Shown piece after piece: positions 32,850 through 44,047 of a stretch of DNA of 64,000 nucleotides; within the stretch, counting starts at the first letter, position 1; each line of letters starts with the position of its first letter. The position numbers and the translations under genes were made by a program. Origin of the DNA: Gymnopus androsaceus JB14 (Eukaryota; Basidiomycota; Agaricomycetes; Agaricales; Omphalotaceae); contig ML769665.1 of assembly GCA_009733575.1 (NCBI GenBank), forward strand, positions 24,356-88,355, written 5' to 3'. The notes beneath the pieces were generated by a model. The model ran no database searches and was not told where the DNA came from. It saw only the letters and a list, made by a program, of their open reading frames with translations.

Positions 32850-34190
32850 GCAGCATGTTCCAGCATGTTGCAGCCTGAGGTAGCCTAGTTAGCCTAGGAA
32901 GCTTAGATTGCCTAGGCTATCTGAGGGAATTGGATTCCTAGCCAAGGTTACTACAGTATCACATTGAAGAGATGCAAATGGGTGTTTTGGGCAGATGGAA
33001 AATGCATGTATGCTGCGCAAGGATCATTGTTAGATGCAATGAGAAAATGAAACTGAAGATGAAGTTCAGCTCTCTGGACAATGCTAGTCTGAATGCAGAT
33101 TTGTTGCATGAGAATAGAACTGAGATGAGATGAAACCAGAGCCAAATGGACAAATGTACCACAAATGCTGGAATTTCCAGTGAATGAGAGAGTAGTATCC
33201 CTGAAAGGGCTGGATGCAAACTAGCTAATGAGAGTAAACAATGAAGATCAGGATATGAGAATGGAGCCAGGATATCTATCAGACTCCAAATTGATGCTGG
33301 AGCTTCCAATAGATGACAATGCTTAGAGGCAAGAAGAAAAGGCAGTTGAAACAATGACCAGAAGAGTTAAGATGAGAGAATATGAGAGGGAAACATGGTA
33401 ATGAATATGGAAGCTGAGGCAATCAGAGAAATTGGACCAAAAGAGCCAAGGAACAAGAAGGGATTTCAGAATGAAAATGCCACAATCTACATCACAGCCT
33501 GAGGAAAAGCTTGATGTCACAATATCCACTGAATATAGGAATACAGGAGAAATCAAAACCTACAGAAGACATGCAAAGGCATGTATGCCCCATCTGCAGG
33601 GGTTGCATGGATGCAAACATGGGCTTATGCATATGCATGCATAGGAAAGCCAAAAGCTGCAGGAAGGGAGAGAGTCAGTGATGAGTTAGATTTGTGCTGG
33701 GTATGAAAACTGACCAAACAACAATCACCCCAATCAGATTCAATCCAAAAGGTTTAATTTAATGCAAGGAAGGAGGTTGTTGAAGGTTCCCTCAACTACT
33801 AATTGATTTGAAGAGAAAAGCACTTGACAGTGGCACAGACAGTGCGAGATGAACAAGGTTTGTATTTGGAGGGAGGTTTTTGAAAAGCCAACTAACATAC
33901 GATGACATGCTGAACTAATCAAGGGGAAAGCAAACACCAAAGCCCAGGTCAAGTATGCCGACTCAACAAATGACTTTGCATATCCGCAGTGAAATACCAA
34001 AGCCCAGGTCAAGTACGCCAACTCAACAAACAACTTTGCGTATCTCGGGAGCCTTTATGTTGCCATGCAATGATACTCCAACTCTCAGGGAATCCTGCAA
34101 GTTACTTAACAAGCTTATATGAACACCGCGCAAGTCACTCAAGTAGGCGTTTTTAACACACTCAGTGAAGAGCAGGCAAGGGGGAGAATC
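32850..34190 (+). pseudogene. Degenerate LTR-retrotransposon internal region (tentative)
   Basis: The plus strand has an interrupted coding-like frame (WVFWADGKCMYAAQGSLLDAM; later PICRGCMDANMG). A tandem duplication of about 57 bp lies at 33936-34050 (CCAAAGCCCAGGTCAAGTA twice). The region ends in AGGCAAGGGGGAGAATC directly before TGTTGG, the usual copia-type polypurine tract and LTR start. No reverse transcriptase motif is visible. Assignment is weak. Confidence 0.3.
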
Positions 34191-34940
34191 TGTTGGTAAA
34201 GCTAGGTAACACTCCGAGAAGCTTCCTCCCTAAAACTAGACCAAGCTGACACTTGGGTCCAAGACCTTCCTAATCAACAACGGGCTCATCAAGGTGTGCA
34301 CGTTAGGCTCCACCTGCGGTCCTAAGACTGATGTGACCTCTCTTTGAGATGAAAACCAGGAATGCTTGACTTAACAGCCGGGAAGTAGAATGAATTGCCT
34401 CAGTATTATCAAGGTTACAAGAAGGCCACCCATTTCAAAGGTTGCAGAGGACAATGCAGGCACATCTGAGTGTGTACAAATCACTACAGGTCCTAAGATA
34501 GAACTGCGTTTCAGGTATCAAGTCCAACTTGGATTGCCACGTAGAATGTAGCTACCCTTAAATACTGGTACATCTCAGAAAAATAATAAAACAAAGAAAT
34601 AATATGAAAGAGATCAAGACATGTCCATAAATGTAAAATAATAAATAATCTTCCTCAATAAATCATCTTGGCACACTTAATCTTGGGGAAATCCATAACT
34701 CGGAATGGCAATGCTTGGAATTTGGTCCTAGATGAACTTGAGTCACTTTCTTTTGCCTCGGAAACTGTGCAGGTCCTCCAAATTTATGACTCGGTGAAGT
34801 TCTATGGTGTTTGAAACATTCCATGAACAGCCCTTGGAAGTATATCCATCTTTGCCTCGCCAATAGCGAGCTAGACATTATGCCTAGTTCCGTGTGGACT
34901 CAAGCCTAGATGCCTTGTAGCACATGGATCTCGGAACAAC
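34191..34940 (+). repeat. Probable copia-type LTR
   Basis: Starts TGTTGGTAAAG immediately after a polypurine tract and may end at GGAACAACA near 34940 (TGTTG/CAACA ends). No partner LTR was found in the window, so the 3' boundary is a guess. Confidence 0.4.
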
Positions 34941-34956
34941 ACTGAAGCTTGGACAG

Positions 34957-35694
34957 CACCCTATGCTGTACCCATAATACAATGTAGGATGGCTGCAGCC
35001 ACAGCCTGCATTCCAATGTTGGATGGGTTCTGTCGTAGCAGCAGCTTGGCCTGACATTATAATGTGGGTCAGGTGTACATTTGAGCATTGCAAATTACTA
35101 CTTTTGGCAACTGATTGCACATCATAACCCTAACACCTGACCATGGGAAAATCAAAAAAAAAAAAAAAAGTTTCAAGAAATGACCTCAAAATGGAATAGT
35201 TAGGGTTAGGGTTAGCTAAAGCTAACCCTAACCTGGTCCAGATATGACCCTGGAAGAGTTAGGGTTAGGGTTAGCTTCAGCTAACCCTAACCTGGTCCAC
35301 ACATGAGGTGGGTAGTGTAAGGTTAGGGGCTAGGGGTTGGGAGGTTAGGGTTAGGGATGAGGACAAAGTCATGGGGGTGCGGGGGCTTGCCCCCGCTTGG
35401 TCAGGGTTAGGGTTAGGGTCCAGGGTAAGGTCAGGGTTGGATACAGGGTGGTCTGACAAATCCAAGGGGGGTGTCAGTTTTTTCCCACGATGCCTCGTTC
35501 AAGCTGTATAAGCATTTTAAGTTTGGATCACATGACCACATTGTGCTGCAATGCACAAATCATATAGCACTTTTGGCACTGGTCCCACATTGTAATGCCA
35601 GGCTAAGTTCCTACTACAACAGAACCCATCCAACATTGGAATGCAGGCTGTGGCTGCAGCCATCCCACATTGCATTACTGGTACAACATTGCCT
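34957..35694. mobile_element. Long-TIR element with a TTAGGG-like core
   Basis: Inverted arms of about 135 bp (34957-35090 and 35560-35694) share GGATGGCTGCAGCCACAGCC and ATTCCAATGTTGGATGGGTT. Flanks TTGGACAG and CTGGACAG (34949-34956, 35695-35702) are a 7-of-8 target duplication. The core (35195-35450) is rich in TTAGGG and in the palindrome AGGGTTAGCT-NNN-AGCTAACCCT, and includes GGGGGCTTGCCCCC. The core is shared, inverted, with the insertion at 55584-56232. Confidence 0.65.
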
Positions 35695-35831
35695 CTGGAC
35701 AGGAATTATTCCTAGTCATTCCTTGCTCTAAGAGTGATTGCAATGAGGTTGATCAGGTGGCCGCATTGGTGATGCTGCGGCAGGTATACCTCGGCACCCT
35801 CTAGCAATGTGCAACCCAAAAACACACCATC

Positions 35832-36482
35832 AATTACACTTGCCTCGGAGTCCTAACGGAGCCTCGGGCATCCAGCTAGTACAATATTTGGTCTCGGAGA
35901 GTTTAGCTTGCCTAGATGATTCTGTCATCCATGTTGCTTTTATCATCTCGGTCAAGAGACTTATGACATTGCAGGAGTGTTTCCACTCATCGCGGCAGCT
36001 CCGGGCTGGAGTTACCGGACATTCCGCAATGAGATTGCCTAGGCAAGCTTTCATCTGGTCAAGAGTTTTCATCTTGGCAGAGTAACATTGTAAATTTTGT
36101 ATAACCAACTCATTGGGCTGCACCAAGTGCTGCCTTGGAAACTTCAATCCCTTGGGTATGTCTTTTGATTGTCTAGCCTAGTAATAATTATATGTGGGCT
36201 CAAAATAGCCTTGCTCATCAACTCGGTATCTGCCGAGCTTGACTTGCTACACCATACAATGCATAGGACTTGGAACAAGATGCATTCACAAAGTTAAGTG
36301 AGATAGCATTAACGTGTACCATCACTCTGCAATCTCTAGAGTACAATAGACTCTCAATAGACTTCAACTATCAGCTTGGGCTCACTATGGTTCTTGGTAT
36401 AACCATATTGAGTATAATACAGAATCTAGGATTATCAATTCTGTACAGTTTCAGCTTTAGCCAAAAAATCGGCGTATCATCA
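35832..36482 (-). repeat. Dispersed repeat, copy 2 (inverted copy of 15803-16450)
   Basis: About 650 bp in inverted orientation to copy 1, roughly 93-95% similar by eye. Its minus-strand open frame (36147-35830, 105 aa, start MKFPRQHLVQPN) is longer than in copy 1. Unknown repeat family; it may be part of a transposon. Confidence 0.7.
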
Positions 36483-36951
36483 GTACCACAATAGGAGGGG
36501 TTTAATTGTATATGCAGAAGAAAAGAAATGCCCCAATAGATTTTAATAGCCGTATGGACCTTGTGTGGATGCAAAAGAAATAAGGAATTTTCTGGATACA
36601 AAGAGAAAAGCCAAAATGAAAGGGTGGACTTTATGTGTATGCAGAGGAAGATGAAAAGCCACAGTGGAGAGACTTATGGACTTTATGCAGATGTAGTAAT
36701 CCCCAGCTAGAAAAGACAAATGTGCAATACTACATATGGTATCTAGAGTAAATACTCAATGAAGGTGAATTGGGAAAAAGATGGCACAATGAGCAGAAAT
36801 CATTACCAATGTCTCATAGCTACCATATTTGGCAATCACATGACCTCAAAAGTCACATGAATGAAGGTAGGGTCCCTGGTTGAGGTTGAAAAAAAATTTC
36901 CAACCCCTGATACAACTTTTGTTTTTCGGAGGCCCTTGATCCAGAATCCTC
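36483..36951. other. No gene recognised; degenerate GGACTTTATG-x-ATGCAG repeats
   Basis: TGGACYTTRTGYRKATGC-like strings occur three to four times between 36555 and 36700. No open frame of note. Confidence 0.35.
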
Positions 36952-37815
36952 AAAGCTGTTATGCTCATATATTATGTAAATAATATGAAAGATAACTACC
37001 ACACAATGCATATATAGTGACATGCACAGGGAATGATGAGAATGAAAACAATTACCAGAAGTCATTGGCTAGAAAACTCTCAGTCCTCAATACAATCACT
37101 CCAATGCTCTCCATAGATACAGTCAAAAAAAGGTAATTGGGTGTTTTCCTTTTGGGAGATGATACATGTGTTCTGGGGCCTCCATAAAAGTATGTGAAAT
37201 TATGGAGGAATCAGAATAACATTAGGTGGTGAATTGGGCAACTTGATCCAGCCATTTTGGGAGAGAGACCAGTTATGGTGTGCTAAAACAGAGATCAGAA
37301 GCAAATGATTGGCTGAACAAAAGAATCTACCTTGAGATGATTGAGGGTTGCAATGATCTTGAGATATTAATTGGGACCCCCCAAGTGGTTCTGAAGGTGG
37401 GCAAGGAATTGACCATAGACCCATATATGATATTGTTGGGGGCATGTCTGACTAAATGGTCATGACCTTGCAGCTGCCCCAGTAGTGGTATCCCAGATCC
37501 TCACTATGTTGTCTTCAGAGCCTGATGGAATCCTTGTTCCATTAGGTGAACAGGCCATTGAAAAGACTGTATCATCATGACCATGCAGTGGATCACCAAT
37601 CTGAGCACCAGTATTAGCATCCCAGATCCTCACTGTTTTGTCAGAAGAGCCAGACACAATCCTGGTTCCATCAGATGCAAAGGCCACTGAAAAAACTGTA
37701 TCATCATGACCATGCAGTGGATCACCAATCTGAGCACCAGTATTAGTATCCCAGATCCTCACTTTTTGTCTCAAGAGCCAGACACAATCCTGGTTCCATC
37801 AGGTTAAAAGGCCAC
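36952..37815 (-). pseudogene. Truncated second copy of the NACHT-WD40 gene (3' end)
   Basis: Matches the end of the gene at 40129-44047 in the same orientation: 2.5 WD40 repeats (37815-37465; TVRIWDANTGAQIGDPLHGH, SDKTVRIWD), then the C-terminal region with an intron at the same place (donor GTAGATTC near 37330, acceptor TTTTAG near 37288). The WD40 repeats lack a frame-keeping base near 37765. The copy ends abruptly at about 37815 where a copia fragment begins. Expression is unlikely. Confidence 0.75.
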
Positions 37816-38059
37816 TGATGTGATTGTTTTGGAACATATGCTTAATGTAAGCATAATTGAGTTGACCTAGGAAGCAATGGGCTTCATATAGAGATGCCAA
37901 TCTGTTGATCTTAGTTGGATAGGCATGTTCCCATGATGGGATCTGGTATAGTCCATTTGTCTTTGGGATAACTCCAATGAGTTTCCCCTGGTGATCTTTG
38001 ATTGTCATTCTGCTGTTAGTGGTATGGATGGGATAACCATCATTGTCAAGTTCTCCCAA
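37816..38059 (-). pseudogene. Copia fragment (GAG pre-integrase domain)
   Basis: The minus-strand frame carries LIGVIPKTNGLYQIPSW and YEAHCFLGQLNYAYIKHM, the pre-integrase zinc-domain style of basidiomycete copia polyproteins, although the His/Cys ligands are altered. It abuts the truncated WD40 gene directly. It is a different lineage from the copia element at 16-22 kb. Confidence 0.5.
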
Positions 38060-39330
38060 TGAAACAACCTACAACACCAGACTTGTTGATTAATGATTAC
38101 AATGGTAAGTTTTTAATTAATCTATAAATTTATTACAACAACTGTAAGTAACATAATAATAGTGATGTAATATATTTGAACTAAGTTACTGATTTACATG
38201 CCCCTTATGGCACAGTGGGATTCTCAGTCAGCAGTCCTTTGTGCCGTCAGCTGTCCACAAGTGTTCAATTCTGCAATGTACCATATTTAATAAAACATTT
38301 ATTTATTCTTTCTAAGCAATGCCGGGGCTAGCTCTCGTTAGGGTTCGCCCTAACATTAGAGAGCTAGTCCGGCATTGCCAAACATGCTGGGTTAGTGGTT
38401 AGGGGTTGGGGTTAGGGTTAGGGGCTGGCGCCTATTGAAATAAGCGCAAACAAGGCTTTAGAGTGTCCGCCAACGACTTCCCGGCCTGGGGGACCCCCCG
38501 AGTGCAGCAAGGGAGGGGAGGGAAGCGGAGGCGGGCACAAAATTTGCGCGCCAAATGTATTAATATATAATACATAATTGAGAGTACCTACAATTGTAGT
38601 AATTTATATACTAATGTAAAACCTACAGTTGTAGTCATATTTGTTAACAAGATCTGTGTCTAGGGCTCAATGAAATAAGTGTGTTGAGAGTACCTGGGTA
38701 TCAAAGGGTGTTGTGGAGCTTCAATGTTCTTATTTCTTTTCCACCTATGGAAAGATCAATATGGTGTGCCAGAAACATTTGCCATGAAAGTTTCCGCATT
38801 AATGGCCTGGATAACTTGTGTTGGAATCTCCCTTTGATTCCTGAGTTTGTCAGTGAGTGGTGTCATGTGGGTAGAGCATCTCATTTGTTTCCCTTCGGGG
38901 CTTAGGGTCTCTTATTACTGATTCTACTATCTCTAGTCATCTGACTAGTTGCCCGCACACATATTCAATTGCGGATCATGCCCACCTGGTCCATTAACTA
39001 GGCTATTTCATGTACACTACATGCAACCCCAAGACCTCCAACCCCGGTCTTACAATATACACACACCCAATGGATCATCAGTGTATATTTGAGTCTGCCT
39101 ACCTTGGAAGTCCTAGTGGATCTTGAGCTTGAAAGGAATAACTACAGAGTAAAGGTATTTCACTCAAAGTATGCACTGTTCCCAACCATAAAAATTGCAT
39201 GCCTCATTGTGGCCATAATCTATGCCAGGCTCTACTTTATCCAAATCCTCATCAATTGGTGCTCAAAGAGAGAATGTGAGTCCTGTTCTTGATTCAACTT
39301 GTTTTGCTCAGCCTGGAGTGTACCATCCTT
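38060..39330. other. No intact gene; hairpin, TTAGGG-like tract, tRNA-like boxes
   Basis: Box A-like TGGCACAGTGGG (38209-38220) and box B-like GTGTTCAATTC (38262-38272) suggest another tRNA-derived fragment, without clear duplication. A long hairpin occupies 38316-38378 (GCAATGCCGG outer, GTTAGGG inner), and GGTTAGGGGTTGGGGTTAGGG lies at 38398-38420. About 100 bp at 39197-39300 resembles 48585-48690 (GCCTCATTGTGGCCATAAT). Short open frames at 38681-38905 and 39089-39292 have no recognisable domain. Confidence 0.4.
38316..38378. repeat. Long imperfect hairpin containing GTTAGGG/CCCTAAC
   Basis: Arms of about 28-31 nt (GCAATGCCGGGGCTAGCTCT and its near complement) around TTCG, with a 3-nt bulge. 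TTCG is a stable tetraloop. Confidence 0.7.
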
Positions 39331-40004
39331 CATCAGCAAAACCTGGGTGATGGTCATAGCAGCCATAGCAGCCATAGTTCTCTACAGAACTATGAGGTGC
39401 TATGAGGTGCTATGAGCTCCTGTGGGTCGTTGAATATTCGCGCCAACTTTCAAACTTGTTTTGACATCTCATCATCTGTCATTCAACTCCGCGGGTGCCG
39501 GTGGGCACTATATAAGAGTTGACGTGCATCGTTGCAACATCGTAACATCGACTTCTTTCCCTCTAAGATTCTTCCAACAGTGAGTGCCTGCTTTATTTCA
39601 AGTATTCTACTAACAGGCATTGCCAGCAATCACAGCCACTCATGAGTAGTAGTAGTATCACTACATTAGTACTGTATGTAGAAATCATTATACTAGTCTC
39701 GCTACATTGTACTAGTACTACAAATGAGTCAATACAGTATTTATATGATTATCCGTAGTCTTGCAATGGTTTCGCACAAGTTTTGCAAGCCAGGAGAACA
39801 ATTTAAATGAATAATATATTTTGTATTGAATGTTATTCTGACAGATGACATTTTTGTGATCTCCATCGCTCTTACAGCATTCCATAGCACTTTATAGCAA
39901 TCCATAGCTCTGGACAGAGGGTACCCTTGCTATGGCTGCTATGAGTGCTATGAGCGCTGCACAGAACTGTCCAGTTCTGTGCAGTACACCCAGGTTTGCT
40001 GATG
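39331..40004. mobile_element. TIR element, family CATCAGCAAAACC (copy 2) with promoter-like interior
   Basis: Ends CATCAGCAAAACCTGGGTG and CACCCAGGTTTGCTGATG; the first 13 bp are the same as in the 179-bp element at 23296-23474. Subterminal repeats of GCTATGAG and CATAGCAGC occur on both sides. The centre contains a TATA box, a short leader and a splice-donor-like GTGAGTG (about 39577-39584). It lies beyond the 3' end of the NACHT-WD40 gene; the truncated copy of that gene at 36952 lacks it. Confidence 0.6.
39509..39516 (+). promoter_or_regulatory. TATA-like box inside a TIR element
   Basis: TATATAAG in a locally GC-richer stretch (39425-39600), followed about 30 nt later by CATCGTTGCAACATCG and then AACAGTGAGTGCC, which resembles a first exon with a 5' splice site. 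No downstream open frame was identified. Confidence 0.3.
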
Positions 40005-40128
40005 TTAAAGTTGTTATTTGCTTTATACTTATAGTGATATATGTATACAAGATTAAATAGAACTACTGTACAATGCAGACATAGTGGCATTTATGGGGAA
40101 AGATAACAATGAAATTGATTCAAAGAAG

Positions 40129-43100
40129 TTATTTGCTAGAAACCTCTGAGTCCTCAATGCAATCACTCCAATGTGCTCCATAGACACAGTCCAAAAATGA
40201 TAATTTGGTGTATCCCTTTTGGGAGATGATACATGTGTTCTGGGGCCTCCATAAAAGTTTGTGAAATTGTGGAGGAATCCAAATAACATTGGGTGGGGAA
40301 TTGGGAAACTTGATCCAGCCATTGCGGGAGAGAGACCAATTATGGCTTGCTGAAACTGAGATTAGAAAGAAATGATTGGCTGAGTGAAGAATATACCTTG
40401 AAATGATTGTTGATTGCAATGGTGTTGATAGTCCATACTAATTTGGACATCCCAAGTGGAGCCAGAGGTGGGCAGGTTATGGTCTGTAGACCCATCGATG
40501 ATATTGTTAGTGGCATACCTAACTGAATGGTCATGACTTTTTAACTGAGCTCTACCAGTGGCATCCCAGATCCTTACTGTTTTGTCAGAAGAGCCAGACA
40601 CAATCCTGGTTCCATCTGCTGAAAAGGCCACTGAACTGACTAAATTATCATGACCATGCAGTGGATCACCAATCTGAGCACCAGTATTAGCATCCCAGAT
40701 CCTCACTGTTTTGTCATCAGAGCCAGACACAATCCTGGTTCCATCAGGTGAAAAGGCCACTGAAATGACTGAATTATCATGACCATGCAATGGATCACCA
40801 ATCTGAGCACCAGTATTAGCATCCCAGATCCTCACTGTTTCGTCTCTAGAGCCAGACACAATCCTGGTTCCATCAGGTGAAAAGGCCACTGAACTGACCC
40901 AATCATCATGACCATGCAGTGGATCACCAATCTGAGCACCAGTATTAGCATTCCAGATCCTCACTGTTTTGTCATCAGAGCCAGACACAATCCTGGTTCC
41001 ATCAGGTGAAAAGGCCACTGAACTGACCCAATCATCATGACCATGCAGTGGATCACCAATCTGAGCACCAGTATTAGCATCCCAGATCCTCACTGTTTTG
41101 TCATAAGAGCCAGACACAATCCTGGTTCCATCAGCTGAAAAGGCCACTGAAGTGACCCAATTATCATGACCATGCAGTGGATCACCTATATGAGCACCAG
41201 TATTAGCATCCCAGATCCTCACTGTTTTGTCATAAGAGCCAGACACAATCCTGGTTCCATCAGCTGAAAAGGCCACTGAACTGACTGAACCATCATGACC
41301 ATGCAGTGGATCACCAATCTGAGCACCAGTATTAGTATCCCAGATCCTCACTGTTTTGTCAGAAGAGCCAGACACAATCCTGGTCCCATCAACTGAAAAG
41401 GCCACTGAGCTGACTGGCTCATCATGCCCCTTTAATATTACATTTTTCGATTGATTTAGTACAAGGCTTTCAATCTTTACAACACTTTTTAACTCTGGCA
41501 TACATCCCACACTATTTGGCCAAAGAGGCATTATACTCAGATATAAATGTGGTGTCCTCCCTTGTACTTCACCACTAGAAAATTGCAATAGCAAATTCTG
41601 GAGGTAACTTATTATTGCCCTTACTTTTGATGCTGATTCAGAATCTGCCAATTTCTGCCAGTATTTTAGTCTTTTACCCAACTATTCACAATAGCCTGTA
41701 GTACTGACCTTCATCATGGAAACCATAGCTTCTCCACATTGTGCCAATAGGCCCAATAAACTCATTGCTTCAAGCCAATATACTCCTTTTGCTTGCAACA
41801 ACTTTTCCGATCTTTCAACATTCTTCTCAAGGATTTCACATTTGCTGAAATGGTAGCTCCAAAACTGGCAACAATATTGAAGGGCTTTCCCTATGCACTT
41901 TTCAACTGTCTCATCAAATTTAGGTACATCCTTATCTGCTATGAATGAAGAAGGAAGGCTACAGATATTGAATCTTAGTTCATTCATTATGTTGAAACAT
42001 CCATTAGTCAGTTTCAGATGTTGAGCCTTGGGTTGATATGTTGTCCCATCAACACCTTCCCCTCTTTCAAGAAACTGAGGAAAAGAGGCATGAAAGGAAT
42101 AAATACAACCATCCTGAGTTGAAATATAGAAGACTGCCTGAAATTTCTCCATCAGATGTGTTACCACATCTGTTTCAATTCTCAAGAGCTTGGCTATAAT
42201 ATCACATGTCAATGGACATCCTGCAGCAATGATTGTATGCATGATATTCCAATCTTCCTCTGCTTCTCCAAACCTCCTCTTTTTTGGAATGCCATTTTTT
42301 ATAACTTCAACATAAAGTTGATCTAAATCCTCAAGGTTTTCACTCTTTTCCAGAAATTCTTTGAGCCTCTTCTTCTGTCATGATGTAATGTCTCCTTCTT
42401 TCACAAATTTAACCACAGTTGATGCATAAATGAAAAGTGCTCCAGAAAGATTTGTCAGCTTCTGCAGCTGCTCCTTTGAGGAGCATATGCCGTCCAGCTC
42501 ATGGGTGACATAAGTCAATATATCAGTCTCCACTTGACTTTTTTCCACCTCATGAAGAATAATTTTTCCTACTTTGAGGATTGACCCAGTCTTCAGCTGA
42601 CTCTCTGAGAGCATAAGCTGCTGAATTGCTTGTTCTGGCCGGCTAGTGAACAGAAATTTCAGTCCTGGAAATTTCTTTTCCTGGATAGCCAATATGAGAG
42701 GTTTGAGGACCAAATATACACCCTCACATTCATCCAAAGCATCTATAACTATAAGTGGAATATGTGCCACCATATTTCCAGACTTGGTGACAGCTCTCCA
42801 AGGCTCAATCAAGAGTGTTTTAACTTGATAATCTGGCTTCTTTGAAGCTGGATCAAGATCTTCACCCAAAACACTTGCAAGTGACATGGCAAATGTTTTA
42901 GAGAAGCTTGCCAGCTGGTATGCCAATGTGGGGATAATTAGTCGGTAATCCCTGCACTCAGGAATCTGCCTAGAGCAGAAGAAAGTTCCAGCAAGAACTT
43001 TTTTTTCCCTAAGTATATCACAGATTGACATTGCAATTGTGCTTTTGCCTGTACCAGCCATTCCCCAAATCCAATAAGCTGATGGCACACTTTCAAGTTC

Positions 43101-44047
43101 AGAACTCATTGCCCATTTCTCAATATCAGCAAGGATGTTTTTCCTTGTACCTGGGCAGCACAACCTCCTAGTAAGATTGAGACCCATGTCTGCATCATGG
43201 TATGCCCGAGTTGAGTGTTCCATTTTTCCAAGAGCAACTTCCTGTTCTCATAGTATAAAATTTAGTAAATCTTGTCATTTTTGCTAATCTTACCTTTAGG
43301 ATTTCAGCAGTGTTTCTCTCTGCAGAAAATAGAACCTCGATCTGTAAATTTGATGAGCTAAAATCAGGTAGCTTCAGAGACAGAGGTGTTACCTTGCATT
43401 GCTCATATGCATCTTGAACTTTGGTTTTGAATTCTTGAATCCTTCCAGTAATGTGTTCAGACCGAACTGTCCTTTTGAAGAGACCACTGCTTTGTTGCTG
43501 TTTGACCTCTTGGTCAATAGCATTCAAATGACTGTAAAGTGTTTTAACACATTATTTTATTTTAGTAACTGCTGTTGACCTACTCAATCAAGACTTGGAC
43601 AGCCTGCTTAGATGAGCCCAGGTTGTCTTGAGACAGGTATGGCTCTAGAAATCTGGTCCGGACAGTGAAATCCTTGGCCAAACTTTGCAGCTCCTCAGTG
43701 TTTCCTGTTACACTCTGTAAAAATGATGGTGTCAATGATCAAAACTATATAAAAGATGACAATCCGACCTTATAAATATTGAAACATTCACATATTCCAC
43801 CTACGGCAGCTTGCAAAGGTGGAAGTGCTGCCGATGCCTCTTTTAGCACCTTCAGAGCAGTATCAAGAGTGTCCAGAACAGTAGCTCCGATATCTTGTGT
43901 GGGATAATTCCCAGCTGCAGAGTTTGCAATCGAAGTAGGATCTGGAGTTGTGGCCCGACTTGGCATAGGTGTAGCATTGCGACTTTTGTCTTTGTTAGGC
44001 TTCAAGAGCCTAACAAGACGACTTCCGAGATGATTGTTTCGATCCAT
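40129..44047 (-). CDS. NACHT-WD40 STAND (NLR-type) protein, one in-frame TGA
   Basis: Model, in minus-strand order: exons 44047-43769, 43714-43584, 43531-43294, 43241-41709, 41654-40397, 40349-40129; introns 54, 52, 52, 54 and 47 nt, all GT-AG and in frame, 1,219 codons. Residues 1-220 are a helical N-terminal effector-like region. The NACHT P-loop GMAGTGKST is at about 276 and the Walker B string LIVIDALDEC at about 379. Seven WD40 repeats of 43 aa span about 803-1110; a C-terminal domain (WSLSRNGWIKFP, WRPQNTCII) follows. Fungal NLRs of this design sense non-self and can trigger programmed cell death. A TGA at 42378-42380 (codon 504) interrupts the frame between NACHT and WD40; CGA is the likely ancestor. 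Start chosen at MDRNNHLG; an in-frame ATG lies 34 codons upstream. Confidence 0.8.
40560..41435 (-). repeat. Seven near-identical 129-bp WD40 repeats
   Basis: Each unit encodes DKTVRIWDANTGAQIGDPLH then GHD-x-x-V-SSVAFS-x-DGTRIVSGS. Differences concentrate at two places: the residue after SGS (S, Y, Y, D, R, D, S) and the pair after HGHD (GS, NW, DW, DW, NS, NL). Very high nucleotide identity between units implies recent homogenisation or unit shuffling. Confidence 0.85.

Noticed and set aside
35195..35450. Chromosome end or telomere fusion
   Set aside because: TTAGGG strings face both directions and sit inside a TIR element with a target duplication, so they are internal to a mobile element.
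41655..41708. TAG at 41682 as a second nonsense mutation in the NLR gene
   Set aside because: It lies inside a 54-nt GT-AG intron with a CTAAAAT branch-like site; splicing restores the frame.
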